Shown: positions 8,694 through 19,135 of the stretch, one piece after another
Position numbering within the stretch: position 1 is the stretch's first letter
Layout: every line of letters starts with the position of its first letter
Source of the DNA: Cellvibrionaceae bacterium
GTDB lineage: Bacteria; Pseudomonadota; Gammaproteobacteria; Pseudomonadales; Cellvibrionaceae
Assembly: GCA_002707785.1 (NCBI GenBank)
Contig: PANW01000076.1
Span: 145,601 to 209,600 of the forward strand
Reading direction: 5' to 3'
DNA: 64,000 bases
Translations under genes and position numbers: made by a program
Notes under the pieces: generated by a model
Databases searched by the model: none
Seen by the model: the letters and a program-made list of their open reading frames with translations, nothing else
What the model was told of the DNA's origin: nothing

Positions 8694-11600
8694 TCAGCTC
8701 ATGCGCGATAGCAACTCTTCCGCCTGCTGTTTCTGATCGTCATTTCCTTCCTGAACCACTTCATCCAGAATATCTTTGGCGCCATCTTGATCACCCATAT
8801 CGATATAGGCTCTCGCCAGATCCAACTTAGTGGCCGCCTCATCGGTATCGGCCAAGAAGTCGAGCTCAGCGTCCAGATCCTCATCAGTCATGCCATCGTC
8901 AGCCATGACATCCTCTGGAGTTGGCAAATCAGACAAAGCCTCAGTGAACATTTCATCATCGGATGCTTGGTCGGCACCTTCTATATCATCAGCGGACAAA
9001 CCCAAGTCTGCAGCCAAATCAAATTCAGGCTCAACTTCAACCGCTGGCTCTGCGACCTCTTCAGCTCCCACCACAGGAGGCTCATCGGACAGATCCGCAC
9101 CTAATGTCGGCACATCTACATCCAAATCAAAGCTTTCATCAAGCGAGAGCTCTTCGCTATCGAAAGAAAGACTGTCTTCTGATGTCGCCTCATTAGCCTC
9201 ACCAGATGACGCGCCCTCTAGGTCGAAGTCAAAATCAGTTGAGGCCTCTAATCCTTCCGACGCAGTCGATTCGTCAACCGCTGGGACATCCAAATCAGCC
9301 GCCATTGCATCAACTTCTTGATCCAATGTATCGAGATCAATATCGCCCATATCGACATCAAAGGCATCACCACTGTCATCCAACGAGAGATCAAACTCTT
9401 CCTCTTCTGCCGGCAAACTAAACTCTGTCTCCGCATCTTCAGCATCGAGTGATAATTCGGAATCTAGTGAGGCTAAGTCTGCCTCTAGATCGCCGACATC
9501 CAATCCCTCAGCCGCCAGCTCTAGTTCGGTATCGGTATCGTCTGCGGTGTCAACATCCAGTTCAAAGGCTGAATCTAGGTCCGAATCAACCGCTAACGCC
9601 TCATCTTCACTCAAGGAAAGATCCATATCGAGAGCGTCGACTGGCGACTCATCAACGGATAGATCAGCATCCTCGAGATCTAGCGTTGGGGCCTCGCTAT
9701 CCAGCGACAGGGTATCCGCCTCAAGACCTGCATCGAGATCGAGATCGAGATCAAACTCTGCTTCAGGAGACTCTTCTCCTGAGTCTGTCTCTAAAGCCAG
9801 TTCGAGATCGCCACTGTCGAAAGCGGTCTCATCCAAATCAAGACTCAACTCACTGTCATCGAGCTCTAAACTCAGATCAGACTCCTCGGCTGTGGGGCTA
9901 TCCAACCCCAAATCAAACTCTTCAGCAGCGTTTTCGGTCTCCGCTTCAACCAAATCGTCACTAAGATCCAAATCAAAAGATAAGTCGTCGTCCAGCGCGG
10001 AGGCGTCATCATCACCGATATCCAAGCTAAACTCTTCAGACTCATCAACACCTGCTTCTTGAGGTTCAGCCTCGCCGGTCAAGTTGGACTCGAAACTTAG
10101 ACCAAAGTCTTCATCAAGGGATAACTCGGTATCGCTGGATGCCTCTGAGTCGCCTCCCAAATCAAAGTCAAAGGAATCATCTTCGGCTAAAGCGGTATCA
10201 CCCAACTCCTGCAAATCATCCTGCTGAACACTCGCGGTATCCTCTGCCGGCATATCGATATAGGCCGGTGCATTGTCGAACTGCTCACGCAAATCTGAGG
10301 CGCGAGCCATGGTGTCGGGATTACCATCAGCCTGCACGGCAGAGTACTGCTCATCAAATTTCTGCAAATCCTGCGTTTCCACATAGACTTCCATCAACTT
10401 CAAGCGTGCCGCGGTATCGTGGTTATTCTCACTCAATGCATTGAGAAGCATCTCTTCGGCTTGATCAAACTTACCGTAAGCGATGTAAATATCAGCCTCG
10501 CCGACAGCGTCACCGGTTTGCGACTCGGTAGGCACGGCATCATCTAAATCCAGCTCGGCTTCTTCAGCGAAAATACTCTCTTCTTCAATTGCCTCTTGAT
10601 CTTGCTCGGGCTCGTCGATAGCAGCAAAGGGCTCTTCATCCGCTACTGGGTCGTCGGTCGTTACTGGCTCATCATAGGACAAATCCAGATCATCCTCTTG
10701 CTCATCCTCTTTGCGACGGCGCAAAAACAGGAAGGCTCCGGCCAGAATGGCGACTAGGCCACCACCGATGTAGAGGATATTGTCCATGACCATATCCATG
10801 AACGACGGCTCGGGTGGTTGAGCTCGACGCACAACTTTGCTTGGATCGGGCTTTGTGACCTCAGCCTTAGCAACGGCTTCTTCAGCCATTGGCTCTGCCT
10901 CAGACTCACCACCGCCTGAAGACTCTTCAACCTGCGCCGACTCTTGACCCTCGACCTCAGCGGGAGCACTGGCCGCCTGTTGATTATCTTTTGCACCTAA
11001 CTGGAGAGCTCTGAGCTCCTGACTGGATACTTCCAGCAGACGCTCCATGGTTTGAATTTGCTCTTCTAGCTCACCCACTCGATCTTGAAGCTCGCCGTTT
11101 TCTCTGCGAGAGCGGTCTAGCTCCTCCAGAGAGATGGCCAGATCATTCTGCAGCGATTCAACATCACCACCGACTTCACCAGCGGCGCGTCCAGCCTCTA
11201 GGTTTTCTCTTGCTTCAGCGCCAGCAACTTTTAAACGTCCAGATACTGATTGCTGCTCAGTCTGTGCAGTGCTGCGGCGCTTACTGCCATCCAACTGAGC
11301 TTTAGCCGTGCGAGAACCACTGGTGTCGGACCACTGATTATTTTGGTAGGCGACCTCACTCACCGCCTGGCGAGCAGTCACAGCATCAATATCGCTGGCA
11401 TCAGGAACACGTAGCACCTGCCCCTTGCGTAGCAAATTGATGTTGCCGTTGATAAATGCTTCCGGGTTTAGACGTTGAATAGCGAGCATAGTCTGTTGCA
11501 CAGAATGCCCGCGAGTGGGACGCACCTTAAGGGCAATCTCCCAAAGAGTGTCACTGGCGCCAACTGGGCCATAGACATCGGCTCCGTATCTGGAGCCCGC

Positions 11601-12176
11601 CGATTGTGATTGAGCTCTGGTTCGAGAAGCCTGCGACTCTTGAGACTCTACTGAGGAGGTCTCTTCGGCTTGGTTGGTTTGAGGCGGTTTCGGAATCGTT
11701 CGGGTTTGACGGGGTTGCTCAGATGCTCTAGTGGTCGATGAGCGGGCACTCTCTACAGGACGCACGCTGTCGTCCGAGAAAACCGGCAGATCCATCAGCA
11801 AAGTGTATTCGCGCAGAATTCGACCGTTAGGCCACTGAGTTTCAAGCAAGAAATTGAGATAGGGCTCTCTCACCGGCTTCTTAGAACTCACCCTGATCAC
11901 AGGGCCACTGGCACGATCGAGCTGCACAGTGAACTTGAGATCCGTCAGAAAATAAAGGCGATCAATGCCCGCGCGCTTAAAATCTTCATTGGCTGCAAGG
12001 CCGATGAGGATTTCGTTTTCAGACAAATCATTGGCCTGCAGCAACTTGATTTCAGCCTCTAATGGCTGATTCAAGGTCGATAGCAGCTTAATTTCACCAA
12101 GACCTAAAGCACTCGCCATTTCGGCACTGAGCACTCCTGCCAACCCAACTGCTAACGCCAGCTTACGAAGACGCAT
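8694..12176 (-). CDS. fimV: FimV/HubP-type polar landmark protein
   Basis: Large inner-membrane hub protein that binds peptidoglycan and organises cell-pole components; it is needed for type IV pilus assembly and twitching in Pseudomonas and related HubP recruits polar proteins in Vibrio. The 1160-residue product has a signal peptide (to about Ala23), the FimV N-terminal domain (about 24-130), a LysM domain (about 200-265), a coiled coil near 340-395, one membrane segment near 465-485 (ILYIGGGLVAILAGAFLFL) followed by RRRK, then about 550 very acidic residues rich in Asp, Leu, Ser and Glu, and a conserved C-terminal TPR-like motif (LDLARAYIDMGDQDGAKDIL). Length and layout are normal for FimV. 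No pilus genes are nearby; the position next to truA is conserved. Confidence 0.95.
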   Translation of the reverse strand: MRLRKLALAVGLAGVLSAEMASALGLGEIKLLSTLNQPLEAEIKLLQANDLSENEILIGLAANEDFKRAGIDRLYFLTDLKFTVQLDRASGPVIRVSSKKPVREPYLNFLLETQWPNGRILREYTLLMDLPVFSDDSVRPVESARSSTTRASEQPRQTRTIPKPPQTNQAEETSSVESQESQASRTRAQSQSAGSRYGADVYGPVGASDTLWEIALKVRPTRGHSVQQTMLAIQRLNPEAFINGNINLLRKGQVLRVPDASDIDAVTARQAVSEVAYQNNQWSDTSGSRTAKAQLDGSKRRSTAQTEQQSVSGRLKVAGAEARENLEAGRAAGEVGGDVESLQNDLAISLEELDRSRRENGELQDRVGELEEQIQTMERLLEVSSQELRALQLGAKDNQQAASAPAEVEGQESAQVEESSGGGESEAEPMAEEAVAKAEVTKPDPSKVVRRAQPPEPSFMDMVMDNILYIGGGLVAILAGAFLFLRRRKEDEQEDDLDLSYDEPVTTDDPVADEEPFAAIDEPEQDQEAIEEESIFAEEAELDLDDAVPTESQTGDAVGEADIYIAYGKFDQAEEMLLNALSENNHDTAARLKLMEVYVETQDLQKFDEQYSAVQADGNPDTMARASDLREQFDNAPAYIDMPAEDTASVQQDDLQELGDTALAEDDSFDFDLGGDSEASSDTELSLDEDFGLSFESNLTGEAEPQEAGVDESEEFSLDIGDDDASALDDDLSFDLDLSDDLVEAETENAAEEFDLGLDSPTAEESDLSLELDDSELSLDLDETAFDSGDLELALETDSGEESPEAEFDLDLDLDAGLEADTLSLDSEAPTLDLEDADLSVDESPVDALDMDLSLSEDEALAVDSDLDSAFELDVDTADDTDTELELAAEGLDVGDLEADLASLDSELSLDAEDAETEFSLPAEEEEFDLSLDDSGDAFDVDMGDIDLDTLDQEVDAMAADLDVPAVDESTASEGLEASTDFDFDLEGASSGEANEATSEDSLSFDSEELSLDESFDLDVDVPTLGADLSDEPPVVGAEEVAEPAVEVEPEFDLAADLGLSADDIEGADQASDDEMFTEALSDLPTPEDVMADDGMTDEDLDAELDFLADTDEAATKLDLARAYIDMGDQDGAKDILDEVVQEGNDDQKQQAEELLSRMS

Positions 12177-12344
12177 AGAACATTCCTTTTATTATCTCCC
12201 TGGCCCCCAAATGCCAATTTTATCTCTCCGACATCCCTATCGGGGTGGCTCAGGTGAACCTCAGAACTCAGATCAAGATTAAGTGGGCATAGACGACATT
12301 TACGCCCGTCTCAAACCTAGAATATTTCTTCACTAGTGGCCGTA

Positions 12345-12373
12345 AGTATTCATTATAAATAGCTTTTTATCAA
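12345..12373 (-). promoter_or_regulatory. Possible sigma-70 promoter for fimV
   Basis: On the minus strand TTGATA (five of six matches to the -35 consensus) is followed after 17 bases by AATACT (four of six to the -10). It would give a leader of about 160 bases before fimV. The match is moderate only. Confidence 0.4.
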
Positions 12374-12590
12374 CACGCCGCCATCCTCCTCGCGAAAGCA
12401 GAAAGAAAACAACCGCAAATAATTAGACGTAGCGCACAAAACACAGCCGAAAACTATTGACAACGACTCTACCGAACAGCGATTCGATCAGACTATAAAG
12501 CAGAGAATAGTTTAAAAAACCCCGCAAACAAAGGCCTCAACGCTCTCGACAGCTAATCAGCTGCAACTTAGAGATTGGCCGACCCACAAC

Positions 12591-12616
12591 GAAAAACGGC
12601 CGACAATGCCGACCGC
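12591..12616 (-). terminator. Terminator downstream of asd
   Basis: On the minus strand CGGTCG, a 7-base loop and CGGCCG form a six-pair stem (one G-U pair) followed by TTTTTCGTT, about 35 bases past the asd stop codon. Confidence 0.7.
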
Positions 12617-12647
12617 TTTCGTTAATTGAAGCTATTCACTCATCCGA

Positions 12648-13757
12648 CTAGGATTCAATCAATATGCGCAACATACGACGCAGAGGCTCTGCGGCACCCC
12701 ACAACAACTGATCACCCACGGTGAAGGCGTTCAGGTATTCTGGGCCCATATTCATTTTGCGCAAACGCCCAACCGGAACCGACAAAGTTCCGGTCACCTT
12801 GGTCGGCGTTAAATCTCGCAAAGTGAGATCGCGATCATTCGGCACAACACTCGCCCACTCATTGGCTTCGGCCAGCATTGACTCCACATCGGCTAAAGGG
12901 ACATCCTGCTTGAGCTTAATAGTGAGCGCTTGACTGTGGCAGCGCATAGCACCGATACGAACACAGGTACCGTCAATGGCGATAGGACTGCTGCTCTTAC
13001 CCAAAATTTTGTTGGTCTCTGCCTGCCCTTTCCACTCTTCACGACTCTGACCGTTTTCCAGCTGAGTATCAATAAACGGCAGCAGACTACCGGCCAATGG
13101 ATGGTCAAATTGATCGACGGGGAAATCCCCTGCGCGCATACGTTCGGCAATTTTTTGATCGATATCGAGAATAGCGCTAGCAGGATCGGCCAATTCGGTT
13201 GCCACGCTGTCACGTAGGCTCCCCATCTGGCCGATCAATTCACGCATATTTTTGGCGCCAGCTCCGCTAGCCGCCTGATAGGTCATAGCGGATACCCACT
13301 CGACCAAGTCATTCTGAAACAAGCCGCCCAACCCCATCAACATGAGGCTGACGGTACAGTTGCCACCAATGTAGTTTTTAACACCATTGGCCAATCCATC
13401 TTTGATGACATCCTGATTAACCGGATCCAGCACAATGATGGCGTCATCGGCCATGCGCAGACTAGAGGCCGCATCAATCCAATAGCCCTGCCAACCGCTG
13501 TTTCGCAGATCGGCAAATACTGACTTGGTGTAATCGCCGCCCTGACAGGAGATAATCGCATCAAGCTTGGACAATTCGGTAATATCGGTCGCGTCTTTCA
13601 GGCTCGGAATATCCTTGCCAATCGCAGGGCCCTGGCCGCCCACATTCGATGTAGTGAAGAAAATAGGCTCAATGTCCGCAAAATCGTTTTCTGCCAACAT
13701 ACGCTCCATCAACACGGAGCCCACCATGCCACGCCAACCTACAAAACCTACACGCAT
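12648..13757 (-). CDS. asd: Aspartate-semialdehyde dehydrogenase
   Basis: NADPH-dependent reduction of aspartyl phosphate to the semialdehyde, the branch point to lysine, diaminopimelate, methionine and threonine. The 369 residues match the gammaproteobacterial form. The N-terminal [13 protein letters not shown] is the nucleotide-binding loop, and the catalytic cysteine is in GGNCTVSL near residue 135. It lies between leuB and fimV, as in Pseudomonas. A terminator follows leuB, and about 220 bases lie between leuB and asd, so asd is probably its own unit. Confidence 0.96.
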   Translation of the reverse strand: MRVGFVGWRGMVGSVLMERMLAENDFADIEPIFFTTSNVGGQGPAIGKDIPSLKDATDITELSKLDAIISCQGGDYTKSVFADLRNSGWQGYWIDAASSLRMADDAIIVLDPVNQDVIKDGLANGVKNYIGGNCTVSLMLMGLGGLFQNDLVEWVSAMTYQAASGAGAKNMRELIGQMGSLRDSVATELADPASAILDIDQKIAERMRAGDFPVDQFDHPLAGSLLPFIDTQLENGQSREEWKGQAETNKILGKSSSPIAIDGTCVRIGAMRCHSQALTIKLKQDVPLADVESMLAEANEWASVVPNDRDLTLRDLTPTKVTGTLSVPVGRLRKMNMGPEYLNAFTVGDQLLWGAAEPLRRMLRILIES

Positions 13758-13871
13758 TATCTCTATCTCTTTATTTACTGTGCTCGCGATTACTGTCGTC
13801 TCATATCGATAGCATCGAAAACTGTCTCGTTATTGCATTGCAACTCTCAAGCGCCCTGCAAAACATGAAAA

Positions 13872-13889
13872 GCCCCGTCATAACGGGGC
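13872..13889 (-). terminator. Terminator downstream of leuB
   Basis: GCCCCGT and ACGGGGC form a perfect 7-base stem with a 4-base loop. On the minus strand it is followed by TTTTCATG, about 90 bases past the leuB stop. Confidence 0.75.
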
Positions 13890-13978
13890 GCAAATTGTAG
13901 CATAATATTTAGTCAGCATGAGCCGCGATTGCCTCTGCAACCACAAACTCAGTCAAACGACTGCGAGCGCTAGCTCAA

Positions 13979-15055
13979 CTACAGCGCAGCTACCACAGCA
14001 TCACCCATGGCCTGAGTACCTACCAGCGTCATGCCTTCGGACATAATATCGCCAGTACGCAAACCCTGATCTAAGACTTTGCCCACCGCAGCTTCGATAC
14101 GATCAGCACTGTCACCCGCGCTTAACGAATAGCGCAATAGCATGGCCGCCGACATAATTGTCGCCAATGGATTCGCCACCCCTTGCCCGGCAATATCGGG
14201 AGCAGAACCGTGAGAAGGCTCATAAAACCCCTGGCTTCCTTCATTCAAAGACGCGGATGGCAACATACCAATCGACCCGGTTAACATCGACGCTTCATCC
14301 GACAAAATATCACCGAACAAATTACCCGTCACAATGACGTCAAACTGCTTTGGATTAACGACCAACTGCATGGCCGCATTATCCACGTACATGTGACTCA
14401 GCTCGACATCGGGATAATCCTTAGCCACTTCCTCCATAACCTCACGCCACAGCACGGTCACTTCCAGAACATTGGCCTTATCCACTGAACAGACTTTCTT
14501 GTCACGCTTTTGCGCCGCTTCAAAAGCTACCTTGGCAATGCGACGAATCTCGGACTCACAATAGATATCCGTGTTGTAACCCTGACGCTCGCCGTTTTCT
14601 AAGGTACGGATACCGCGCGGCTCACCAAAATAGATACCGCCGGTCAATTCACGTACGATCAGAATATCCAACCCGGCGACCAACTCTGGCTTCAGTGGCG
14701 ACGCATCAGCCAACTGAGCAAAAGTAATCGCAGGACGCAAATTGGCAAACAAATCCAAATCCGTACGAATATCCAGTAGGCCCGCTTCTGGGCGCAAGTG
14801 ACGCTCAGTCTTACCGTCCCACTGAGGACCGCCTACCGAACCAAACAAGATCGCATCCGCTGCACGGGCTTTTTCTTTGGTTTCTTCCGGATAGGGATGG
14901 CCATACTTGTCGTAGGCGCGACCACCTAACATTCCCTCTTCGAAAGTAATATTGAGGTTGTCTTGCTCATTAACCGCTTCTAATACCTTGCGCGCTTCAG
15001 CCACAATCTCTGGACCGATACCATCGCCTTCCATTACCAATACATTGTGAGTCAC
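13979..15055 (-). CDS. leuB: 3-isopropylmalate dehydrogenase
   Basis: Oxidative decarboxylation of 3-isopropylmalate with NAD+ in leucine synthesis. The 358-residue protein shows the family blocks [15 protein letters not shown] at the start, [32 protein letters not shown] and [12 protein letters not shown], and ends in the NAD-binding [14 protein letters not shown] region. It is third in leuC-leuD-leuB with an 84-base gap after leuD, and a terminator closes the unit. Confidence 0.97.
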   Translation of the reverse strand: MTHNVLVMEGDGIGPEIVAEARKVLEAVNEQDNLNITFEEGMLGGRAYDKYGHPYPEETKEKARAADAILFGSVGGPQWDGKTERHLRPEAGLLDIRTDLDLFANLRPAITFAQLADASPLKPELVAGLDILIVRELTGGIYFGEPRGIRTLENGERQGYNTDIYCESEIRRIAKVAFEAAQKRDKKVCSVDKANVLEVTVLWREVMEEVAKDYPDVELSHMYVDNAAMQLVVNPKQFDVIVTGNLFGDILSDEASMLTGSIGMLPSASLNEGSQGFYEPSHGSAPDIAGQGVANPLATIMSAAMLLRYSLSAGDSADRIEAAVGKVLDQGLRTGDIMSEGMTLVGTQAMGDAVVAAL

Positions 15056-15139
15056 TGCTTTTCTCCACCGCTGGCTTGATTCAAAGAACCAAGCCTTAAT
15101 TCACTCAATGCTCTAATTCAGTTAGAGCCTTTAACGTTT

Positions 15140-15793
15140 TTATTCAGGCTGAATGGCACCAAACAACCAAGGTGCTTGCTGCTTGCGCTGTGCTTCGTAG
15201 CTGCGAATGGCATCAGCCTCTTGCAAAGTCAGACCAATATCATCGAGACCATTCAACAGGCAATGCTTGCGAAACTCATCCACTTCAAAGCTAAAGCTCT
15301 CGCCGGACGGTGTTGAAACACTCTGCGTTGCCAAATCAATCGACAACTCATAGCCTTCTCTGGCATACATTTCTTGAAACAACTGCTCAACGATTTCAGC
15401 GTCGAGAATGATCGGCAAAAGGCCATTCTTAAACGAATTATTGAAGAAGATGTCGGCAAAACTCGGAGCGATAACGGCGCGAAAACCGTAATCATCCAAC
15501 GCCCAAGGCGCGTGTTCACGACTTGACCCACAACCAAAATTCTCTCGTGAAAGGAGCACTTTAGCCCCTTGGTAACGCGGGAAGTTCAGCGGAAAATCTT
15601 CATTCAATGGACGACCACTGCAATCTTGATCGGGTAAACCTTCATCGAGATAGCGCAACTCATCAAACAGATTTTTACCGAAGCCGGTACGTTTAATCGA
15701 CTTCAAAAAGTTCTTGGGAATTATCATGTCAGTATCGACATTGGCTCGATCCATAGGAGCGGCAATACCGGTAACCTGAGTAAAACTCTTCAT
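15140..15793 (-). CDS. leuD: 3-isopropylmalate dehydratase small subunit
   Basis: Swivel domain of the LeuCD isomerase that interconverts 2- and 3-isopropylmalate. The 217 residues are the normal length. The motif [15 protein letters not shown] around residue 85 and the start [22 protein letters not shown] are family signatures. Only 18 bases separate it from leuC, so the two subunits are made from one message. Confidence 0.97.
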   Translation of the reverse strand: MKSFTQVTGIAAPMDRANVDTDMIIPKNFLKSIKRTGFGKNLFDELRYLDEGLPDQDCSGRPLNEDFPLNFPRYQGAKVLLSRENFGCGSSREHAPWALDDYGFRAVIAPSFADIFFNNSFKNGLLPIILDAEIVEQLFQEMYAREGYELSIDLATQSVSTPSGESFSFEVDEFRKHCLLNGLDDIGLTLQEADAIRSYEAQRKQQAPWLFGAIQPE

Positions 15794-15811
15794 AGCTATT
15801 GCTCCTTCTAT

Positions 15812-17230
15812 TTACAGATCACGAACATCAACAAAGTGACCGGCAATGGCCGCCGCTGCTGCCATGGCCGGGCTCACCAAGTGAGTGCGGCCGCCGTAAC
15901 CCTGACGACCTTCAAAATTACGATTCGATGTCGATGCACAGTGCTCACCATTACCCAATTTATCGGCGTTCATCGCCAGACACATAGAGCAACCCGGCTC
16001 ACGCCACTGGAAACCAGCTTCGGTCAGAATCTTATCCAGCCCCTCAGCTTCTGCCTGCGCCTTAACTTGACCAGAACCCGGTACCACCATGGCTTCGATC
16101 ACAGAACCGGCAACTTGACGCCCTTTGGCGACTTCGGCGGCTGCGCGAACATCCTCAATACGAGAGTTCGTGCATGAGCCAATAAAGACACGATCGACTG
16201 AAATATCAGTAATTTTCTGGCCAGCTGCCAAGCCCATGTAATTCAGTGCACGCTCTATACCTGATTTTTTCACCGGATCCGCTTCTTTGGCCGGATCGGG
16301 TACCAAAGCATCCACGGGCAACACCATTTCTGGGGAAGTTCCCCAGCTCACTTGCGGCTTGATACTGGAACCATCGATTTCAACGACCTTATCAAAAGTC
16401 GCGTCATCATCGCTCACCAGCTCTCGCCAATTGGCAACGGCGGCATCCCACTGATCGTCAGTAGGCGCATAGGTTCGGCCCTTGACGTAATCGATGGTGG
16501 TTTGGTCAACCGCGACCATACCCGCTCTTGCGCCCGCTTCGATCGCCATATTACACACGGTCATACGCCCTTCAATGGACATATCTCGGAAGACTTGGCC
16601 ACCGAACTCCATCGCAAAGCCCGTACCACCGGCCGTACCGATTTCAGCAATAATGGCCAACACCACATCTTTCGGGGTTACGCCTTCGCCCAACTGACCA
16701 TCCACTTTGATCAGTAGGTTTTTCATCTTTTTGGCGACCAAACACTGGGTCGCCATCACATGCTCAACCTCAGACGTACCGATACCGTGAGCCAAAGCAC
16801 CCAAGGCGCCATTGGTGGCCGTGTGCGAGTCGCCACAGACGACAGTCATGCCCGGCAAACAAGCGCCAGTTTCTGGCCCAATTACGTGCACAATACCTTG
16901 GCGAGCATCGTTGATTTTGAACTCGACAATGCCAAATTCATCGCAGTTATTATCCAGCGTTTGAACCTGAATTTTGGACACTGGATCCTCGATACCCTCA
17001 ACCCCAGAAGCCCGCTCGTTAGACGTGGTCGGAACGTTGTGATCAGGTGTTGCCAAAATACTATCCACGCGCCACGGCTTGCGGCCAGCAATACGCAGTC
17101 CCTCAAATGCCTGAGGTGTTGTTACCTCATGGATAATGTGGCGATCGATATAAATCAGCGCGGAGCCGTCATCACGCTCTTTAACGAGATGGGCATCCCA
17201 AAGTTTGTCGTACAGTGTCTTTCCAGCCAT
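15812..17230 (-). CDS. leuC: 3-isopropylmalate dehydratase large subunit
   Basis: Catalytic [4Fe-4S] aconitase-like subunit of the isopropylmalate isomerase. I chose the ATG at 17230 (protein begins [14 protein letters not shown], 472 residues) because the bases GTGAGG just upstream serve as its ribosome site; a GTG at 17242 would use that site as codons. Cluster cysteines lie in [11 protein letters not shown] and in [11 protein letters not shown] near the C-terminus. It is first in leuCDB. A sigma-70 type promoter and a LysR-type dyad lie upstream, between it and the divergent LysR gene. Confidence 0.96.
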   Translation of the reverse strand: MAGKTLYDKLWDAHLVKERDDGSALIYIDRHIIHEVTTPQAFEGLRIAGRKPWRVDSILATPDHNVPTTSNERASGVEGIEDPVSKIQVQTLDNNCDEFGIVEFKINDARQGIVHVIGPETGACLPGMTVVCGDSHTATNGALGALAHGIGTSEVEHVMATQCLVAKKMKNLLIKVDGQLGEGVTPKDVVLAIIAEIGTAGGTGFAMEFGGQVFRDMSIEGRMTVCNMAIEAGARAGMVAVDQTTIDYVKGRTYAPTDDQWDAAVANWRELVSDDDATFDKVVEIDGSSIKPQVSWGTSPEMVLPVDALVPDPAKEADPVKKSGIERALNYMGLAAGQKITDISVDRVFIGSCTNSRIEDVRAAAEVAKGRQVAGSVIEAMVVPGSGQVKAQAEAEGLDKILTEAGFQWREPGCSMCLAMNADKLGNGEHCASTSNRNFEGRQGYGGRTHLVSPAMAAAAAIAGHFVDVRDL

Positions 17231-17314
17231 TGGAAACCTCACAGAGTCATCATCGGTTATGGAGCAAGCAGTCTTCGCGCCCGCCCTCTTCTATCTAAAA
17301 GCTCATTGGCCGGC

Positions 17315-17343
17315 AGAATACGCCTCCACAACCAATAAGACAA
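17315..17343 (-). promoter_or_regulatory. Predicted sigma-70 promoter of leuCDB
   Basis: On the minus strand TTGTCT (-35) and TATTCT (-10) are 17 bases apart, each with four of six consensus matches. Transcription would start near 17308, about 78 bases before the leuC ATG. The weak boxes fit a promoter that needs an activator. Confidence 0.55.
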
Positions 17344-17365
17344 ATTCATCTTTTTTATTATTTGA

Positions 17366-17380
17366 ATTCCATTTTGGAAT
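17366..17380. promoter_or_regulatory. LysR-type operator (T-N11-A dyad) between leuC and lysR
   Basis: ATTCCA, TTT, TGGAAT is a perfect 15-base dyad containing the T-N11-A pattern that LysR regulators bind. Its centre is about 65 bases upstream of the predicted leuC transcription start, which is the classical activator position, and 17 bases before the lysR ATG, which fits autorepression. Confidence 0.65.
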
Positions 17381-17396
17381 GTGAATTAATGGTCTC

Positions 17397-18275
17397 ATGG
17401 ACACTCAACACCTCAAAGCGTTTATCACCGTCGCAAAGCTGAATTCCTTTACCGCAGCGGCCAATCAGCTGCACTTAACCCAACCCGCCATCAGCAAACG
17501 TATTGCGTCGCTGGAAGAGCAACTTAGCTGCAAACTGTTTGACCGGGTGGCCCGGGACATCAGCCTGACACAGGCTGGAGTCGAGCTTCTTCCCCGCGCC
17601 CAACAGATCTTGCAGAGCGTGATTGACACCGAACTGGCGATCTCAAATCTCTCTGGGAAGATCGCCGGCACCCTGCGACTGGCCACCAGCCATCACATCG
17701 GACTGCATCACTTACCTCAAATTCTCAAGCGTTTCACCCAGCACTACCCTGATGTCCACCTAGAGCTGGATTTCATAGACTCGGAGAAAGCCTACGCCGC
17801 GGTTATGCGCAGTGATACAGAGCTGGCCATTATCACCCTATCGAGCAATACCGCAGACAACATTCACACCGTCGAATTGTGGCAAGACCCACTATCATTC
17901 GTGGTTGCCAAGGATCATCCATTGGCCCAACAGCCGACCCTGAGCTTGCAACAACTGGCACAATATCCAGCCATTCTGCCTGACACTTCAACCCAAACCA
18001 CGCGACTGGTTAGGCAGATGTTCGAACAACAGGGGCTCACTCTGTCCATCAGTATGGCCACCAACTACTTGGAAACCATAAAGATGATGGTCTCCATTGG
18101 GTTAGGCTGGAGTACACTGCCCGACACCATGATCGAAACCGAACAAGTCTCGGAGCTGAAAGTGCTCACGATTCACAACTCCAACTTGCGCAGAACCCTA
18201 GGCTGCATACACCATAAAGACAGGACACTTAGCAACCCTGCTCGCGCGTTTTTATCCGCGCTAACTGAGACATAA
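17397..18275 (+). CDS. LysR-family regulator, probable activator of leuCDB
   Basis: The 292-residue protein has the N-terminal winged helix-turn-helix of LysR proteins (residues 1-60, MDTQHLKAFITVAKLNSF and LTQPAISKRIASLEEQL) and a periplasmic-binding-fold effector domain (about 90-290). It is transcribed away from leuCDB, the usual layout for a LysR regulator and its target, with the shared dyad between them. Regulators in this position are widespread in Pseudomonas-like bacteria. The target assignment is inference from position and the operator; the ligand, perhaps a leucine pathway intermediate, cannot be read from the sequence. Confidence 0.9.
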   Translation: MDTQHLKAFITVAKLNSFTAAANQLHLTQPAISKRIASLEEQLSCKLFDRVARDISLTQAGVELLPRAQQILQSVIDTELAISNLSGKIAGTLRLATSHHIGLHHLPQILKRFTQHYPDVHLELDFIDSEKAYAAVMRSDTELAIITLSSNTADNIHTVELWQDPLSFVVAKDHPLAQQPTLSLQQLAQYPAILPDTSTQTTRLVRQMFEQQGLTLSISMATNYLETIKMMVSIGLGWSTLPDTMIETEQVSELKVLTIHNSNLRRTLGCIHHKDRTLSNPARAFLSALTET

Positions 18276-18363
18276 ACCACTCTACTTGAGAGCATAAGTT
18301 AACAGCGCTGCCGTAAGTTTTAACGTAGAATCCACACCCTCAACTCAAATTGCGGAACTACCT

Positions 18364-19062
18364 ATGAGAAAAATGCAGCAACTGCTGGGCGCAGCAAGCC
18401 TAATCATTGCCAGCCAACTGACTCAAGCCGACGCCATCGGTCTGTATGCCGGCGCCGGCGTATGGCAAGCGGAGGCAGACAACAAAGCTGATATCGCCGC
18501 GCTGTCGGTGAACGACATTGATTTAGGCGATGACAGCAGCAACTTTGCCTATATCGCTCTGGAACATCCCATTCCTCTCATCCCAAACATTCGCCTTCAG
18601 CAAGTTGACCTCGACTTGAGCAGTAATGGAGCCACTAGTATTGACCTAGACATTACTCATCAGGACGCCATTCTCTACTACGAGATTCTCGATAACTGGG
18701 TAAACTTGGATTTGGGTTTAAGTGCACGCCGCTATGACGGCACTGCCTACGTCAGTAATGGCGCTGGACGGGTAAAACTCAACGTCGACGATGTCTTACC
18801 CATGATCTACGCCAAAGCTCAATTCGACCTACCCTTTAGCGGGCTATCAATAGCCGCAGACCTTAATGCAACCGACTACAGCGGCGATGAAATCACCGAT
18901 GCATCCATTAAGCTGGCTTACGAATCTGATCTGATACCTCTATTGGGTTTGGGAGCTGAAATTGGCTATCGTTACATGTCGATGGAACTCGACGATTTGC
19001 GCTATCTAGATAAAGAGCTGACGGTGGATGGGCCTTACGCCGCCATTACTCTACACTTCTAA
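18364..19062 (+). CDS. TIGR04219-type outer-membrane beta-barrel protein
   Basis: The 232-residue product has a signal peptide (cleavage near Ala23-Asp24) and then alternating strand-like segments (IGLYAGAGVWQAEADNK at the start, YAAITLHF with terminal Phe at the end), as expected for a small outer-membrane barrel. The pattern of acidic loops (SVNDIDLGDDSSNFAYIALEH) resembles the TIGR04219 family, whose function is not known. It stands alone between the LysR gene and a bidirectional terminator. The family call comes from recall of its sequence pattern and should be confirmed with the model. Confidence 0.75.
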   Translation: MRKMQQLLGAASLIIASQLTQADAIGLYAGAGVWQAEADNKADIAALSVNDIDLGDDSSNFAYIALEHPIPLIPNIRLQQVDLDLSSNGATSIDLDITHQDAILYYEILDNWVNLDLGLSARRYDGTAYVSNGAGRVKLNVDDVLPMIYAKAQFDLPFSGLSIAADLNATDYSGDEITDASIKLAYESDLIPLLGLGAEIGYRYMSMELDDLRYLDKELTVDGPYAAITLHF

Positions 19063-19081
19063 TCCTGTATTTGGCTCTAAT

Positions 19082-19109
19082 AAAAACGGCATCTCAAGAT
19101 GCCGTTTTT
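19082..19109. terminator. Bidirectional terminator
   Basis: AAAAACGGCATC, a 4-base loop and GATGCCGTTTTT form a perfect 12-base stem. It lies between two convergent genes and has A and T runs on both sides, so it serves the barrel gene and the convergent minus-strand gene. Confidence 0.88.
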
Positions 19110-19135
19110 ATTTCAATGACTGACATCAGCAACGG

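Larger units (their letters stand above)
12177..12647. other. Gap between asd and fimV
   Basis: A 471-base gap without a convincing gene on either strand. It holds the asd terminator near 12600 and a possible fimV promoter near 12360. An imperfect dyad, CTCAGGT/ACCTCAG, lies at about 12250. Otherwise nothing recognisable was seen. Confidence 0.6.

Noticed and set aside
8830..10062. Long Ser- and Arg-rich plus-strand open frames opposite fimV
   Set aside because: They mirror the acidic repeat codons of fimV on the other strand and have no start context or family pattern.
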